From Elusimicrobia bacterium RIFCSPLOWO2_01_FULL_64_13 (GTDB taxonomy: Bacteria; Elusimicrobiota; Elusimicrobia; 2-02-FULL-39-32), in contig MGUT01000008.1 of assembly GCA_001800095.1 (NCBI GenBank), positions 10,188-19,141 on the forward strand: a stretch of 8,954 bases of DNA, given 5' to 3'. The position numbers and the translations under genes are program-made. The notes beneath the pieces were generated by a model that was given only the letters and a program-made list of their open reading frames with translations, searched no databases and was not told the origin of the DNA. Shown here in pieces: positions 1-5,277 of the stretch (its first letter is position 1; the number at the start of each line of letters is the position of its first letter).

Positions 1-533
1 TCCTGGCAGGAACGTTTCGCCGCCGGATGGGGGGCGAACACGACCGCGTTGCCGGCCGATAGGATGGATATGGAATTGTTGATGATGGTGGACGTGGGAT
101 TGGTGGAGGGGGTGACGCTGGCCACCACTCCGAAAGGGGCGTATTCCACCAGGGTCAGCCCCTTGTCTCCCGTGTAGGCGCGGACGGGCTGGAGGTCCTC
201 GGGTCCGGGCGTCTTTTCCGCGACGAGGACGTTCTTGATGAGCTTGTCTTCCCAGCGCCCGAGGCCGGTCTCCTGGTGGGCGAGCTTCGCCAGGGACTCG
301 GCGTTCTGCGCCGCGGCTTGACGGATGGCGCCCACCACCTTCTTGCGGGCATCGAACCCGAGTTCGGCGAAGACGATCTGGGCTCGCCGCGCGGACTCCA
401 CGGCCGCTTCCACGGATGAATGGACCACCCCGTCCGCGGAAGCCGGAGTAGGGACGGCCGGAGAAGTCCCGGCCTCGAGTTTTTTAAGGACTTCCCGGAC
501 CAGCTCTTGGATCTCGTTTTCTTTCAGTCGCAT
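1..533 (-). CDS. CoA-acylating aldehyde dehydrogenase of a microcompartment (EutE/PduP family), N-terminal part
   Basis: This gene is cut by the left window edge; 177 residues are visible. Enzymes of this family oxidise an aldehyde to acyl-CoA with NAD+ and CoA inside a bacterial microcompartment. Residues 1-20 (MRLKENEIQELVREVLKKLE) form a predicted amphipathic helix followed by a Pro/Ala/Ser linker to about residue 36, the layout of a BMC encapsulation peptide. The core then begins and includes TGDKGLTLVEYAPFGVV (about 121-137) and TPSTNPTSTIINNSISIL (141-158), then AGNAVVFAPHPAAKR, typical of EutE/PduP cofactor-binding domains. The catalytic cysteine lies beyond the window. The ATG at 533 is 9 nt after the BMC-P stop and is preceded by an AAGG-like ribosome site. 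Family and role are secure; whether the substrate is acetaldehyde, propionaldehyde or another aldehyde cannot be told from this part. Confidence 0.93.
   Translation of the reverse strand, partial: MRLKENEIQELVREVLKKLEAGTSPAVPTPASADGVVHSSVEAAVESARRAQIVFAELGFDARKKVVGAIRQAAAQNAESLAKLAHQETGLGRWEDKLIKNVLVAEKTPGPEDLQPVRAYTGDKGLTLVEYAPFGVVASVTPSTNPTSTIINNSISILSAGNAVVFAPHPAAKRSCQ
455..473. repeat. 19-nt direct repeat, copy in the ALDH linker
   Basis: CGGCCGGAGAAGTCCCGGC (plus strand) is exactly repeated at 556-574. Here it lies in the first part of the ALDH gene and encodes part of the linker between the encapsulation helix and the catalytic core (AGTSPAV, residues 21-27). The unit contains an inverted GCCGG/CCGGC pair able to form a hairpin of 5-6 bp. 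Confidence 0.8.
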
Positions 534-542
534 CGCGCCTTG

Positions 543-872
543 TTATTCGGAGGACCGGCCGGAGAAGTCCCGGCTCTTCGAGAAGATCTCCTTCCCTTCT
601 CTTTCCACGGCGTCCACCACGGCGAAGATGGTGCAGTCCACGGGGTTCCCGTCGGTCTGGCGCGTCTGCCGGGCCGAGGATCCCTGAACGATAAGCACCA
701 GCTCCCCCTCCCCCGATCCCACCGCGTCCACCGCGACCAGGGGGGGTCCTTTGGGGTTGCCCAAAGGCTTGCCGGAAATGTCCACCGGCTGGACCAGGAG
801 CAATTTGGTCCCCACGAGTTTCTCGTCCTTGCGGGTGCAGACCACGTTGCCCACGACTCTGGCGAATTGCAT
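543..872 (-). CDS. BMC-P pentameric vertex shell protein (EutN/CcmL family)
   Basis: A 109-residue protein of the EutN/CcmL (Pfam EutN_CcmL) family, whose pentamers cap the vertices of microcompartment shells. The start MQFARVVGNVVCTRKDEKLVG, then LLLVQPVD (25-31), LVAVDAVGSGEGELVLIVQGSSAR (45-68) and the closing PVDCTIFAVVDAVE (77-90) follow the family pattern closely, including the GxGxGE turn and the GSSAR strand. Residues 91-109 form a charged and polar tail longer than in many members (usually about 85-100 residues in total); part of it is encoded by one copy of a 19-nt direct repeat. The gene starts 34 nt after the BMC-H stop and ends 9 nt before the ALDH start. I see no strong Shine-Dalgarno site at its ATG, so low expression or coupling to the upstream gene is plausible, which would suit a protein needed in only 12 pentamers per shell. 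Confidence 0.94.
   Translation of the reverse strand: MQFARVVGNVVCTRKDEKLVGTKLLLVQPVDISGKPLGNPKGPPLVAVDAVGSGEGELVLIVQGSSARQTRQTDGNPVDCTIFAVVDAVEREGKEIFSKSRDFSGRSSE
556..574. repeat. 19-nt direct repeat, copy in the BMC-P tail
   Basis: The second exact copy of CGGCCGGAGAAGTCCCGGC, 101 nt from the first. It lies in the last codons of the BMC-P gene and encodes SRDFSGR, read in a different frame from the copy in ALDH, so it is conserved as nucleotide sequence rather than as peptide. Confidence 0.8.
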
Positions 873-906
873 CGCAGTCGGGCCTAGGACCGGACCGGCG
901 GGCCGC

Positions 907-1206
907 TCAGCGCTTGCCCCGGTTCAATGTCTCGGGAAGCGAGATGGGCAGCTTGCCTTCCAGGTCGGGATGGGGCTGCGGGATGACGTGGACCGCGACC
1001 AGCTCTCCGACCTTCTGCGCGGCCGCGGCGGCGGCGTCGCAGGCGGCGCGGCAGGCCGCGACCTCTCCGCGGAAAAGCACCGTGACCAGCCCCGAACCGA
1101 TCTTCTCCCAACCCACCATTCTCACGTTGGCGGCCTTGACCGCGGCGTCTCCCGCCTCGATCAGGGCGACCAGACCTCTGGTTTCTATCATTCCCAAAGC
1201 TTCCAT
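907..1206 (-). CDS. BMC-H hexameric shell protein (PduA/EutM/CcmK family)
   Basis: A 99-residue single-BMC-domain protein that would form the hexameric tiles of a microcompartment shell. MEALGMIETRGLVALIEAGDA (1-21) followed by VKAANV is the family's opening strand and helix. KIGSGLV (35-41) carries the GSG pore loop in the same form as PduA-type proteins, consistent with a small polar pore. The central AACRAACDAAAAAAQKVGELV helix and VHVIPQPHPDLE (72-83) complete the fold. The remaining tail to residue 99 is short and polar. The start is fixed by a near-perfect ribosome site (AAAGGAGGT) 6 nt upstream, by far the strongest in the operon, which fits a major shell component. It follows PduL by 29 nt and precedes BMC-P. 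No tandem-domain BMC-T gene is visible, so other shell genes are probably outside the window. Confidence 0.96.
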   Translation of the reverse strand: MEALGMIETRGLVALIEAGDAAVKAANVRMVGWEKIGSGLVTVLFRGEVAACRAACDAAAAAAQKVGELVAVHVIPQPHPDLEGKLPISLPETLNRGKR

Positions 1207-1212
1207 TCGCTA

Positions 1213-1218
1213 CCTCCT
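1213..1218 (-). promoter_or_regulatory. Strong Shine-Dalgarno site of the BMC-H gene
   Basis: The minus strand reads AAAGGAGGT with the AGGAGG core 6 nt before the ATG at 1206. It matches the anti-Shine-Dalgarno sequence almost completely, while neighbouring BMC genes have weaker sites. This suggests translation is tuned so that the hexamer protein is made in excess over pentamer and enzymes. Confidence 0.85.
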
Positions 1219-1235
1219 TTCGTTGAAGAGCTCGG

Positions 1236-1862
1236 CTATAACAATACGACGCTGTCCCCGTTGCGCACGCTCATGGCGTTGCCCTCGTCCGTGTCCAGAT
1301 GGCACTCCAGCTTCATGTCATCGCGGACGCGGCAGAGGACCGAGAGGACGGCGTCCCGGGGCGGGACGCCGACCCGGATCCTGGCGTACTCCATGTTCTT
1401 GACTCCGTAGGTTTCGGCTTCCTGGGTTTGAAAATGGACGTGGCGCATCTGGATGATGGCCCCTTCTTCGAGGCGGACCTCCCCCGCCGGCCCGATGAGC
1501 GTGATCGGCGCCGAACCCTTGACGTTGCCCGAATCGCGCACGGGAGCGTCGACGCCCAGGGCGGCGCAATCCGTCTTGGAAAGCTCGATCTGGTCATAGG
1601 ACCGGAACGGCCCGATCAGGCGCGCCTTCTTGATCTCTCCCTTGGGCCCCTTCAGAGCGACGGTCTCCCTGCAGGCGTACTGGCCCGGCTGGATGAGGTC
1701 GCGGATATGGGTCGGTTCGACCCCCGGTCCGAAGAGGCGTTCGAAGGTCTCCCGGGTGCAATGCCAGTGGCGGTTGGAGATGTTGACGATGATGGGATGC
1801 TTCTCCCGATCGATCCTTTTCATGATCTTCTCCGTGATTTTTTTCGCCAGATCCTCTCCCAC
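1236..1862 (-). CDS. pduL: PduL-type phosphate acyltransferase (phosphotransacylase) of the microcompartment
   Basis: A 208-residue PduL (PTAC) protein. The family converts acyl-CoA and phosphate to acyl-phosphate, recycling CoA inside the shell; acyl-phosphate can then give ATP through an acyl kinase. The two-domain family signature is clear: NISNRHWHCT (27-36) with zinc-ligand histidines H32 and H34, LIGPFRSYDQIELSKTD (82-98) with the phosphate-binding arginine region, APVRDSGNVKGSAPITLIGP (106-125), MRHVHF (139-144) with H141 and H143, and LECHLDTDEGNA (185-196) with the last metal histidine H188. Residues 1-17 (VGEDLAKKITEKIMKRI, read from a GTG start) resemble the amphipathic encapsulation helix of other PduL proteins. 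The GTG is 15 nt after the TPI stop but has a poor ribosome site; an in-frame ATG at 1823 has a good one and would omit the helix. I prefer the GTG because of the helix. The tryptophan and cysteine in RHWHC are unusual. Confidence 0.93.
   Translation of the reverse strand: MGEDLAKKITEKIMKRIDREKHPIIVNISNRHWHCTRETFERLFGPGVEPTHIRDLIQPGQYACRETVALKGPKGEIKKARLIGPFRSYDQIELSKTDCAALGVDAPVRDSGNVKGSAPITLIGPAGEVRLEEGAIIQMRHVHFQTQEAETYGVKNMEYARIRVGVPPRDAVLSVLCRVRDDMKLECHLDTDEGNAMSVRNGDSVVLL
1830..1833 (-). promoter_or_regulatory. Internal Shine-Dalgarno site for an alternative PduL start at 1823
   Basis: Inside the PduL reading frame the minus strand reads GGAG, then 6 nt, then ATG (1823-1821). The spacing is ideal. 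Translation from here would give a 195-residue PduL without the N-terminal amphipathic helix. The annotated GTG start upstream has no comparable site. It may be a fortuitous GGAG within coding sequence. Confidence 0.45.
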
Positions 1863-1877
1863 GGTACCAGGCCGGTC

Positions 1878-2696
1878 CTAGCGGCTCTCGTATTTCACGA
1901 TTCTGGCGAAATCCGGGGCCTTGAGGCTGGCCCCGCCCACCAGCCCTCCGTCGATATCGGGCTGGGCCATGAGCGAGTCGATATTGTCGGGTTTGATCGA
2001 GCCCCCGTAGAGCAGGCGCGTGCCGTCCGCGGCTTTGCCCCCGTAAAGCTCGGACAGGAGGCCGCGGATGACGGCGTGGATCTCCTGGGCCTGGGCGGGA
2101 CTGGCGGTGCGGCCGGTCCCGATGGCCCAGACCGGCTCATAGGCCACGACGAGCTTGGAGAAATTTTCCGGGCCGAGGCCGGAGAGCCCCTGCCGGATCT
2201 GCCGGGCTGCGACGTCGGAGGCCAGGCCCTTCTCCCGCTCCTCCAGGGTCTCGCCCACGCAGAGGATGGGGACGAGGCCTTCGCGGTACGCGGCGTGGAT
2301 CTTCTTCTGCACCACGGCGTCCGTTTCCGAAAAATACTGCCTCCTCTCGGAATGGCCCACGATCACGTAAGCGCATCCGATCGAGGCGAGCATGCGGCCG
2401 GAGATCTCCCCCGTGAAGGCGCCTTCGGATTCCCAATGAAGGTTCTGGGCTCCCAGGCGCAGGAACGATCCGCGGACGGCCCGGCTCACGCTTTCCAATG
2501 AGGTGGCCGGCGGACAGACGAGGATCTCGCGGTCCGGCAGGCCGGAACAGGACGCCTTGAGTTCATCGACGAGGGACAGGGCTTCGGGGATCGTCTTGCA
2601 CATCTTCCAGTTCCCGGCCAGAAGCGGGGTGCGCGCCTTTCCGGCGGTCTTGGCCTTCGGCGAGGCGAGATCGGAACGTTCGGGACTCAAAGACAT
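1878..2696 (-). CDS. tpiA: Triosephosphate isomerase, first gene of the BMC operon
   Basis: A 272-residue triosephosphate isomerase, which interconverts glyceraldehyde-3-phosphate and dihydroxyacetone phosphate. All catalytic elements are present: LLAGNWKM (25-32) with N29 and K31, VGHSERR (113-119) with H115, AYEPVWAIGTG (185-195) with catalytic E187 and the phosphate-gripping loop 6, LYGGSIKPDNI (229-239) and DGGLVGGASL (249-258). The start at ATG 2696 is supported by AAGGAG 5 nt upstream. An in-frame ATG at 2777 would add 27 residues but has no ribosome site and overlaps a promoter-like -10. Even so, about 22 polar, basic residues precede the core, compared with only a few in typical bacterial enzymes. 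The PduL gene follows after 15 nt, so it is probably cotranscribed with the shell genes rather than with gap/pgk or secG, its usual company. It may be encapsulated or may serve the compartment from the cytosol; the sequence does not decide. Confidence 0.93.
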   Translation of the reverse strand: MSLSPERSDLASPKAKTAGKARTPLLAGNWKMCKTIPEALSLVDELKASCSGLPDREILVCPPATSLESVSRAVRGSFLRLGAQNLHWESEGAFTGEISGRMLASIGCAYVIVGHSERRQYFSETDAVVQKKIHAAYREGLVPILCVGETLEEREKGLASDVAARQIRQGLSGLGPENFSKLVVAYEPVWAIGTGRTASPAQAQEIHAVIRGLLSELYGGKAADGTRLLYGGSIKPDNIDSLMAQPDIDGGLVGGASLKAPDFARIVKYESR

Positions 2697-2712
2697 GGTC
2701 TCTCCTTCAATG

Positions 2713-2731
2713 TGTGGTCGTTTTGGCCACA
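2713..2731. promoter_or_regulatory. Near-perfect inverted repeat upstream of the BMC operon, possible operator
   Basis: On the plus strand TGTGGTC-GTTTT-GGCCACA forms 7-bp arms with a 5-nt centre and one imperfect position (T facing G). It lies between a candidate promoter (2773-2801) and the TPI ribosome site, the expected place for a repressor site or a leader hairpin. No cognate regulator is visible in the window, so the role is inferred from position and symmetry only. Confidence 0.4.
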
Positions 2732-2772
2732 GCCCGGCCGGCTGATCCGGACGCGGCCTGGACAACGCCAAC

Positions 2773-2801
2773 ATCATAACACTTTATCTTTTTAAAAACA
2801 A
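2773..2801 (-). promoter_or_regulatory. Candidate sigma70-type promoter for the TPI-BMC operon
   Basis: The minus strand carries TATGAT (2778-2773; five of six consensus positions) 17 nt downstream of TTGTTT (2801-2796; the TTG matches, the rest does not). The region is a locally AT-rich island in otherwise GC-rich DNA and sits across the end of the histidine kinase gene. Predicted transcription would start near 2766, giving a leader of about 70 nt that includes the inverted repeat at 2713-2731. Confidence 0.5.
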
Positions 2802-4609
2802 GAAAATCCATCCGCGCCCGCGGGAGCCGGCGCCGGGGCGGGACTCGATTCCAGCGGGAGAGTGAACTTGAAAGCGCTTCCCCGGCCCACTTCGCTGTCC
2901 ACGGTGATCGAGCCGCCGTGCAGCTCGATGGCCATCTTGCAGAACGTGAGCCCGAGGCCGGTCCCGCTGCGCAGGTGCACCCGTTTGCGCTCCGCCTGCA
3001 CGAACTTGTCGAAGATCTTCTCGCGGTACCCCTCCGGGATGCCCTCGCCGTCGTCCTCGACGACGATCTCCGCGCCGCCTTCCCCGGGGCGGCAGGCGAG
3101 GGTGATGCGCCCTCCGCTGGCGGTGTGCCGCACGGCGTTGGAAAGGAAATTCTGCAGGACCCGGCGGATGAGCTGGACGTCCACCGCGGCGTCGGGAAGG
3201 CCGGGGGCGAAATCCTTCCGCAGCGTCTTGGACTCCTTCTCGATCTGGATGCGGAAGGACTCGGCGCATTCGTCCAGGAGCCCGGCCAGCGGGACCTTTT
3301 CGCGCTTCAGCTCGAGCTTCCCCTCCTCCATCTTGGCCACGTCCAGCAGGTTCTGGATCATGGCGAGAAGGTCCTCGGACGATTTTTTGGCCAGGCGCAG
3401 GATCTTCTTGGCGCTGTCCGGGCTTTCCGAGGATCCGAGATCGACCAGGTAATCGATGCCTCCCATGATGGCGGACAGCGGGCTTTTAAGGTCGTGCACG
3501 ATCATGGAGATCAGGTCCCGCCGGAGTTCCTCCAGCTCCCGCAGGGACCGGGCCATGGCGGTGAAGGACTCGGCCAGGACTTCCAGTTCGTCCCCGGTCC
3601 GCACGCGCAGGTCCAGGTCCAGCTGCCCGTGGGATATCTTGCGGACCCCTTCTTCGAGGATGCGGATGGGGCGGAGGATCGCCCGCACCCTCCACAGCGC
3701 CAGGGCCAGGATCACGGCGACGGACAGCAGGGTCCATTGGATCACGCGCAGCTGCATCTTGCGGATGGGCGCGTAAGCCGACTCTTCCGAATTTTCCACC
3801 ACGACCCCCCAGCCCAGACCCGGGACCGCTTCCACCACGGAGAGCACGTTCTCGCCCCGCTCCCCCTGGTGCGTTCCGAAGGACTCCCGCCCCGTCCGGC
3901 CTTCCCGGAAGGAGCGCACGGCGGAAAGCTCCTGCATGTTGGTATGCATGAGGACGCGCAGGGCGTCGGGATGGGCCAGGAGGACGCCCTTCGGGTCCAC
4001 GACATAGGCGATGCCGGGCCAGTCCTCCCCCACCTCCTGGACCAGGTCCCAGAGGTTCTCCAGGGAGACCTTGGCGACCAGGGCTCCCCGGCCCCCGTCC
4101 GTGGGGCAGCTAATCATAAGGTAAGGAAGCCGGTCGGCGGAAAAGAACGGCTCGCCGACGTAGACCTTCTTCTGCAGGACGGGAACGGAGAACTCGGGCC
4201 GGCCGGCGCGATGGACCAGCCTGCCCCCGGAGCCGGGTCCGGACCGGGATTGGGCGGCCTTGGCCGTCTCCCTGCCGTCGGGACCGATGAACATGGCTTC
4301 CTTGAACGTGGGCTGCCACTTGAGGAGCCGCTGCAGGAAGGCCTCCTGATTGGAACGGGAAGCCCGGGAGATGCCGGGTTCATCGGCCGCGGTCTGGAGG
4401 ACGGATTGGACGTTGCGGACATGGCCGGAAACGCGGCTGGCGACGCGGTGGGCGGTCTCGGACTGCTGGGCGTAGATCGTTTCTTTCAGACTCCGGCGTC
4501 CGATCACGACCAGGCTCGTGGAGATGGTGGCGGCGGGCAGGACGACGGCGGCCACCGCCATCGCCCCGAACTTCACGGCCAGGCTCTTCTTGAGCCTCGG
4601 GAAGGTCAT
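2792..4609 (-). CDS. Membrane sensor histidine kinase (dCache-HAMP-HisKA-HATPase)
   Basis: A 605-residue membrane histidine kinase. A transmembrane segment at about 15-37 is followed by a periplasmic region (about 38-285) that reads as a double Cache sensor: a membrane-distal part, then SVPVLQKKVYVGEPFFS (141-157) and the proximal part with GIAYVVDPKGVLLAHPD (199-215). A second membrane segment (about 289-308) leads to HAMP (about 309-362, with RPIRILEEGVRKISHGQLD). The H box MIVHDLKSPLSAI places the phosphorylated histidine at H372. The ATPase domain has the N box NFLSNAVRH (487-495), G1 DDGEGIP, F box KIFDKF and G2 GTGLGLTF (549-556), so all catalytic boxes are intact. The tail (588-605) is Pro/Ala-rich and ends FSCF. 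No response regulator is in the window. It lies between a phosphate-transport pair and the BMC operon and could serve either; Cache domains usually bind small organic ligands, so a metabolite signal is likelier than phosphate. Confidence 0.94.
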   Translation of the reverse strand: MTFPRLKKSLAVKFGAMAVAAVVLPAATISTSLVVIGRRSLKETIYAQQSETAHRVASRVSGHVRNVQSVLQTAADEPGISRASRSNQEAFLQRLLKWQPTFKEAMFIGPDGRETAKAAQSRSGPGSGGRLVHRAGRPEFSVPVLQKKVYVGEPFFSADRLPYLMISCPTDGGRGALVAKVSLENLWDLVQEVGEDWPGIAYVVDPKGVLLAHPDALRVLMHTNMQELSAVRSFREGRTGRESFGTHQGERGENVLSVVEAVPGLGWGVVVENSEESAYAPIRKMQLRVIQWTLLSVAVILALALWRVRAILRPIRILEEGVRKISHGQLDLDLRVRTGDELEVLAESFTAMARSLRELEELRRDLISMIVHDLKSPLSAIMGGIDYLVDLGSSESPDSAKKILRLAKKSSEDLLAMIQNLLDVAKMEEGKLELKREKVPLAGLLDECAESFRIQIEKESKTLRKDFAPGLPDAAVDVQLIRRVLQNFLSNAVRHTASGGRITLACRPGEGGAEIVVEDDGEGIPEGYREKIFDKFVQAERKRVHLRSGTGLGLTFCKMAIELHGGSITVDSEVGRGSAFKFTLPLESSPAPAPAPAGADGFSCF

Positions 4610-4614
4610 GCGCT

Positions 4615-4623
4615 ATTGTAGCA
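4615..4623 (-). promoter_or_regulatory. Candidate extended -10 promoter immediately before the histidine kinase start
   Basis: The minus strand reads TGCTACAAT, an extended -10 (TGn plus a five-of-six TATAAT match), ending 5 nt before the kinase ATG at 4609. No -35 hexamer is visible 17 nt upstream, as is tolerated for extended -10 promoters. Transcription would begin at or next to the ATG, giving a leaderless message; consistently, there is no Shine-Dalgarno site before this ATG. It may be chance, in which case the kinase is read through from the upstream phosphate genes. Confidence 0.4.
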
Positions 4624-4635
4624 AAATCCCCGCGA

Positions 4636-4659
4636 CGGCCGCGAGTCCGGGCGCGGCCG
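4636..4659 (-). terminator. GC-rich hairpin between the DUF47 and histidine kinase genes, weak terminator or attenuator
   Basis: CGGCCGCG (4636-4643) and CGCGGCCG (4652-4659) pair perfectly over 8 bp around an 8-nt loop in the 56-nt gap after the DUF47 stop. On the minus strand it is followed, after about 10 nt, by a short GATTTTGC stretch rather than an immediate U tract. It could weaken read-through from the phosphate genes into the kinase, but GC-rich DNA gives such hairpins by chance. Confidence 0.3.
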
Positions 4660-4665
4660 GCGGCT

Positions 4666-5268
4666 CTAGGCGGTCTTGACGAGAATGTCCCCGATGATGT
4701 TGGCGGATTCGTCCCCGCGGTCGGCCGCGTTGGAGAGATGGCGGTAGATCTCGCGCAGCTTGATGATCTTGATGACGTCGGTGTCCTTGAAAAGGTCCAC
4801 CAGGGCCTCGCGGTAGCGGCGTTCCATGAAATTCTCGGTCTTCTTGGCCCGGACCACGTGGTCGTTGGCCGCCTGGGGGTGGCTCTTCATGAGCCGGACG
4901 GCGGCGGAGACGTCCTGGGCGGAGCTGCAGAGGACCTCCGCCATTTTTTTGATGTGCTCGTTGGTGCCCGTTTCGAAGAGGATCATCTCCTGGACGGTGG
5001 ATTTGGCGTAATCGCACATGTCGTCGATGGTGCGCGAGAGGGCGAAGATGTCCTCCCGGTCGATGGGCGTGACGAAGGCGCGGTTGAGCTCGTCGATCAG
5101 CACCCGGCGGAGCTCATCGGCCTCCTCCTCGATGCGGTTCACTTCCCGGCCCTTGGCTTCGGTGGGGTCCAGGGCGAACTCATAGAGGGCGTCGATGCCT
5201 TCCTCGACCTTTTCGGCCTGGTTGGAAAGCATCTTGTAAAAATCCCTTTTCTTCGGAAACGGCCACAT
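4666..5268 (-). CDS. DUF47 / PhoU-like phosphate transport accessory protein
   Basis: A 200-residue all-helical protein of the DUF47 (PhoU-related, TIGR00153-type) family, commonly paired with PiT phosphate transporters and thought to modulate them. The opening MWPFPKKRDFYKMLSNQAEKV, the acidic EEEADELRR (47-55) and TPIDREDIFALSRTIDDMCDYA (67-88) are strongly typical; acidic ExxxD-type patches in PhoU-like helical bundles bind metal clusters. No membrane segment is present, so it should act at the cytoplasmic face. The ATG at 5268 has AGGAG 7 nt upstream, and that site overlaps the stop codon of the phosphate transporter gene, so translation of the two is coupled. Family assignment is firm; the exact effect on transport (activation or gating) is not established from sequence. 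Confidence 0.92.
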   Translation of the reverse strand: MWPFPKKRDFYKMLSNQAEKVEEGIDALYEFALDPTEAKGREVNRIEEEADELRRVLIDELNRAFVTPIDREDIFALSRTIDDMCDYAKSTVQEMILFETGTNEHIKKMAEVLCSSAQDVSAAVRLMKSHPQAANDHVVRAKKTENFMERRYREALVDLFKDTDVIKIIKLREIYRHLSNAADRGDESANIIGDILVKTA

Positions 5269-5277
5269 GGGACTCTC

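Noticed and set aside
1299..2501. 400-codon open frame on the plus strand
   Set aside because: It lies wholly opposite the PduL and TPI genes, which have clear family motifs. Long antisense frames are expected in GC-rich coding DNA, and its translation has no recognisable domain.
2697..2777. Upstream ATG at 2777 as the TPI start
   Set aside because: It would add 27 residues unrelated to TPI, has no ribosome site, and overlaps the -10 of the candidate promoter. ATG 2696 has AAGGAG at good spacing.
2918..4621. 567-codon open frame on the plus strand
   Set aside because: It mirrors the histidine kinase gene, whose catalytic boxes are all intact. The antisense product is His/Gly/Asp-rich without domain features, and no ribosome site was seen.
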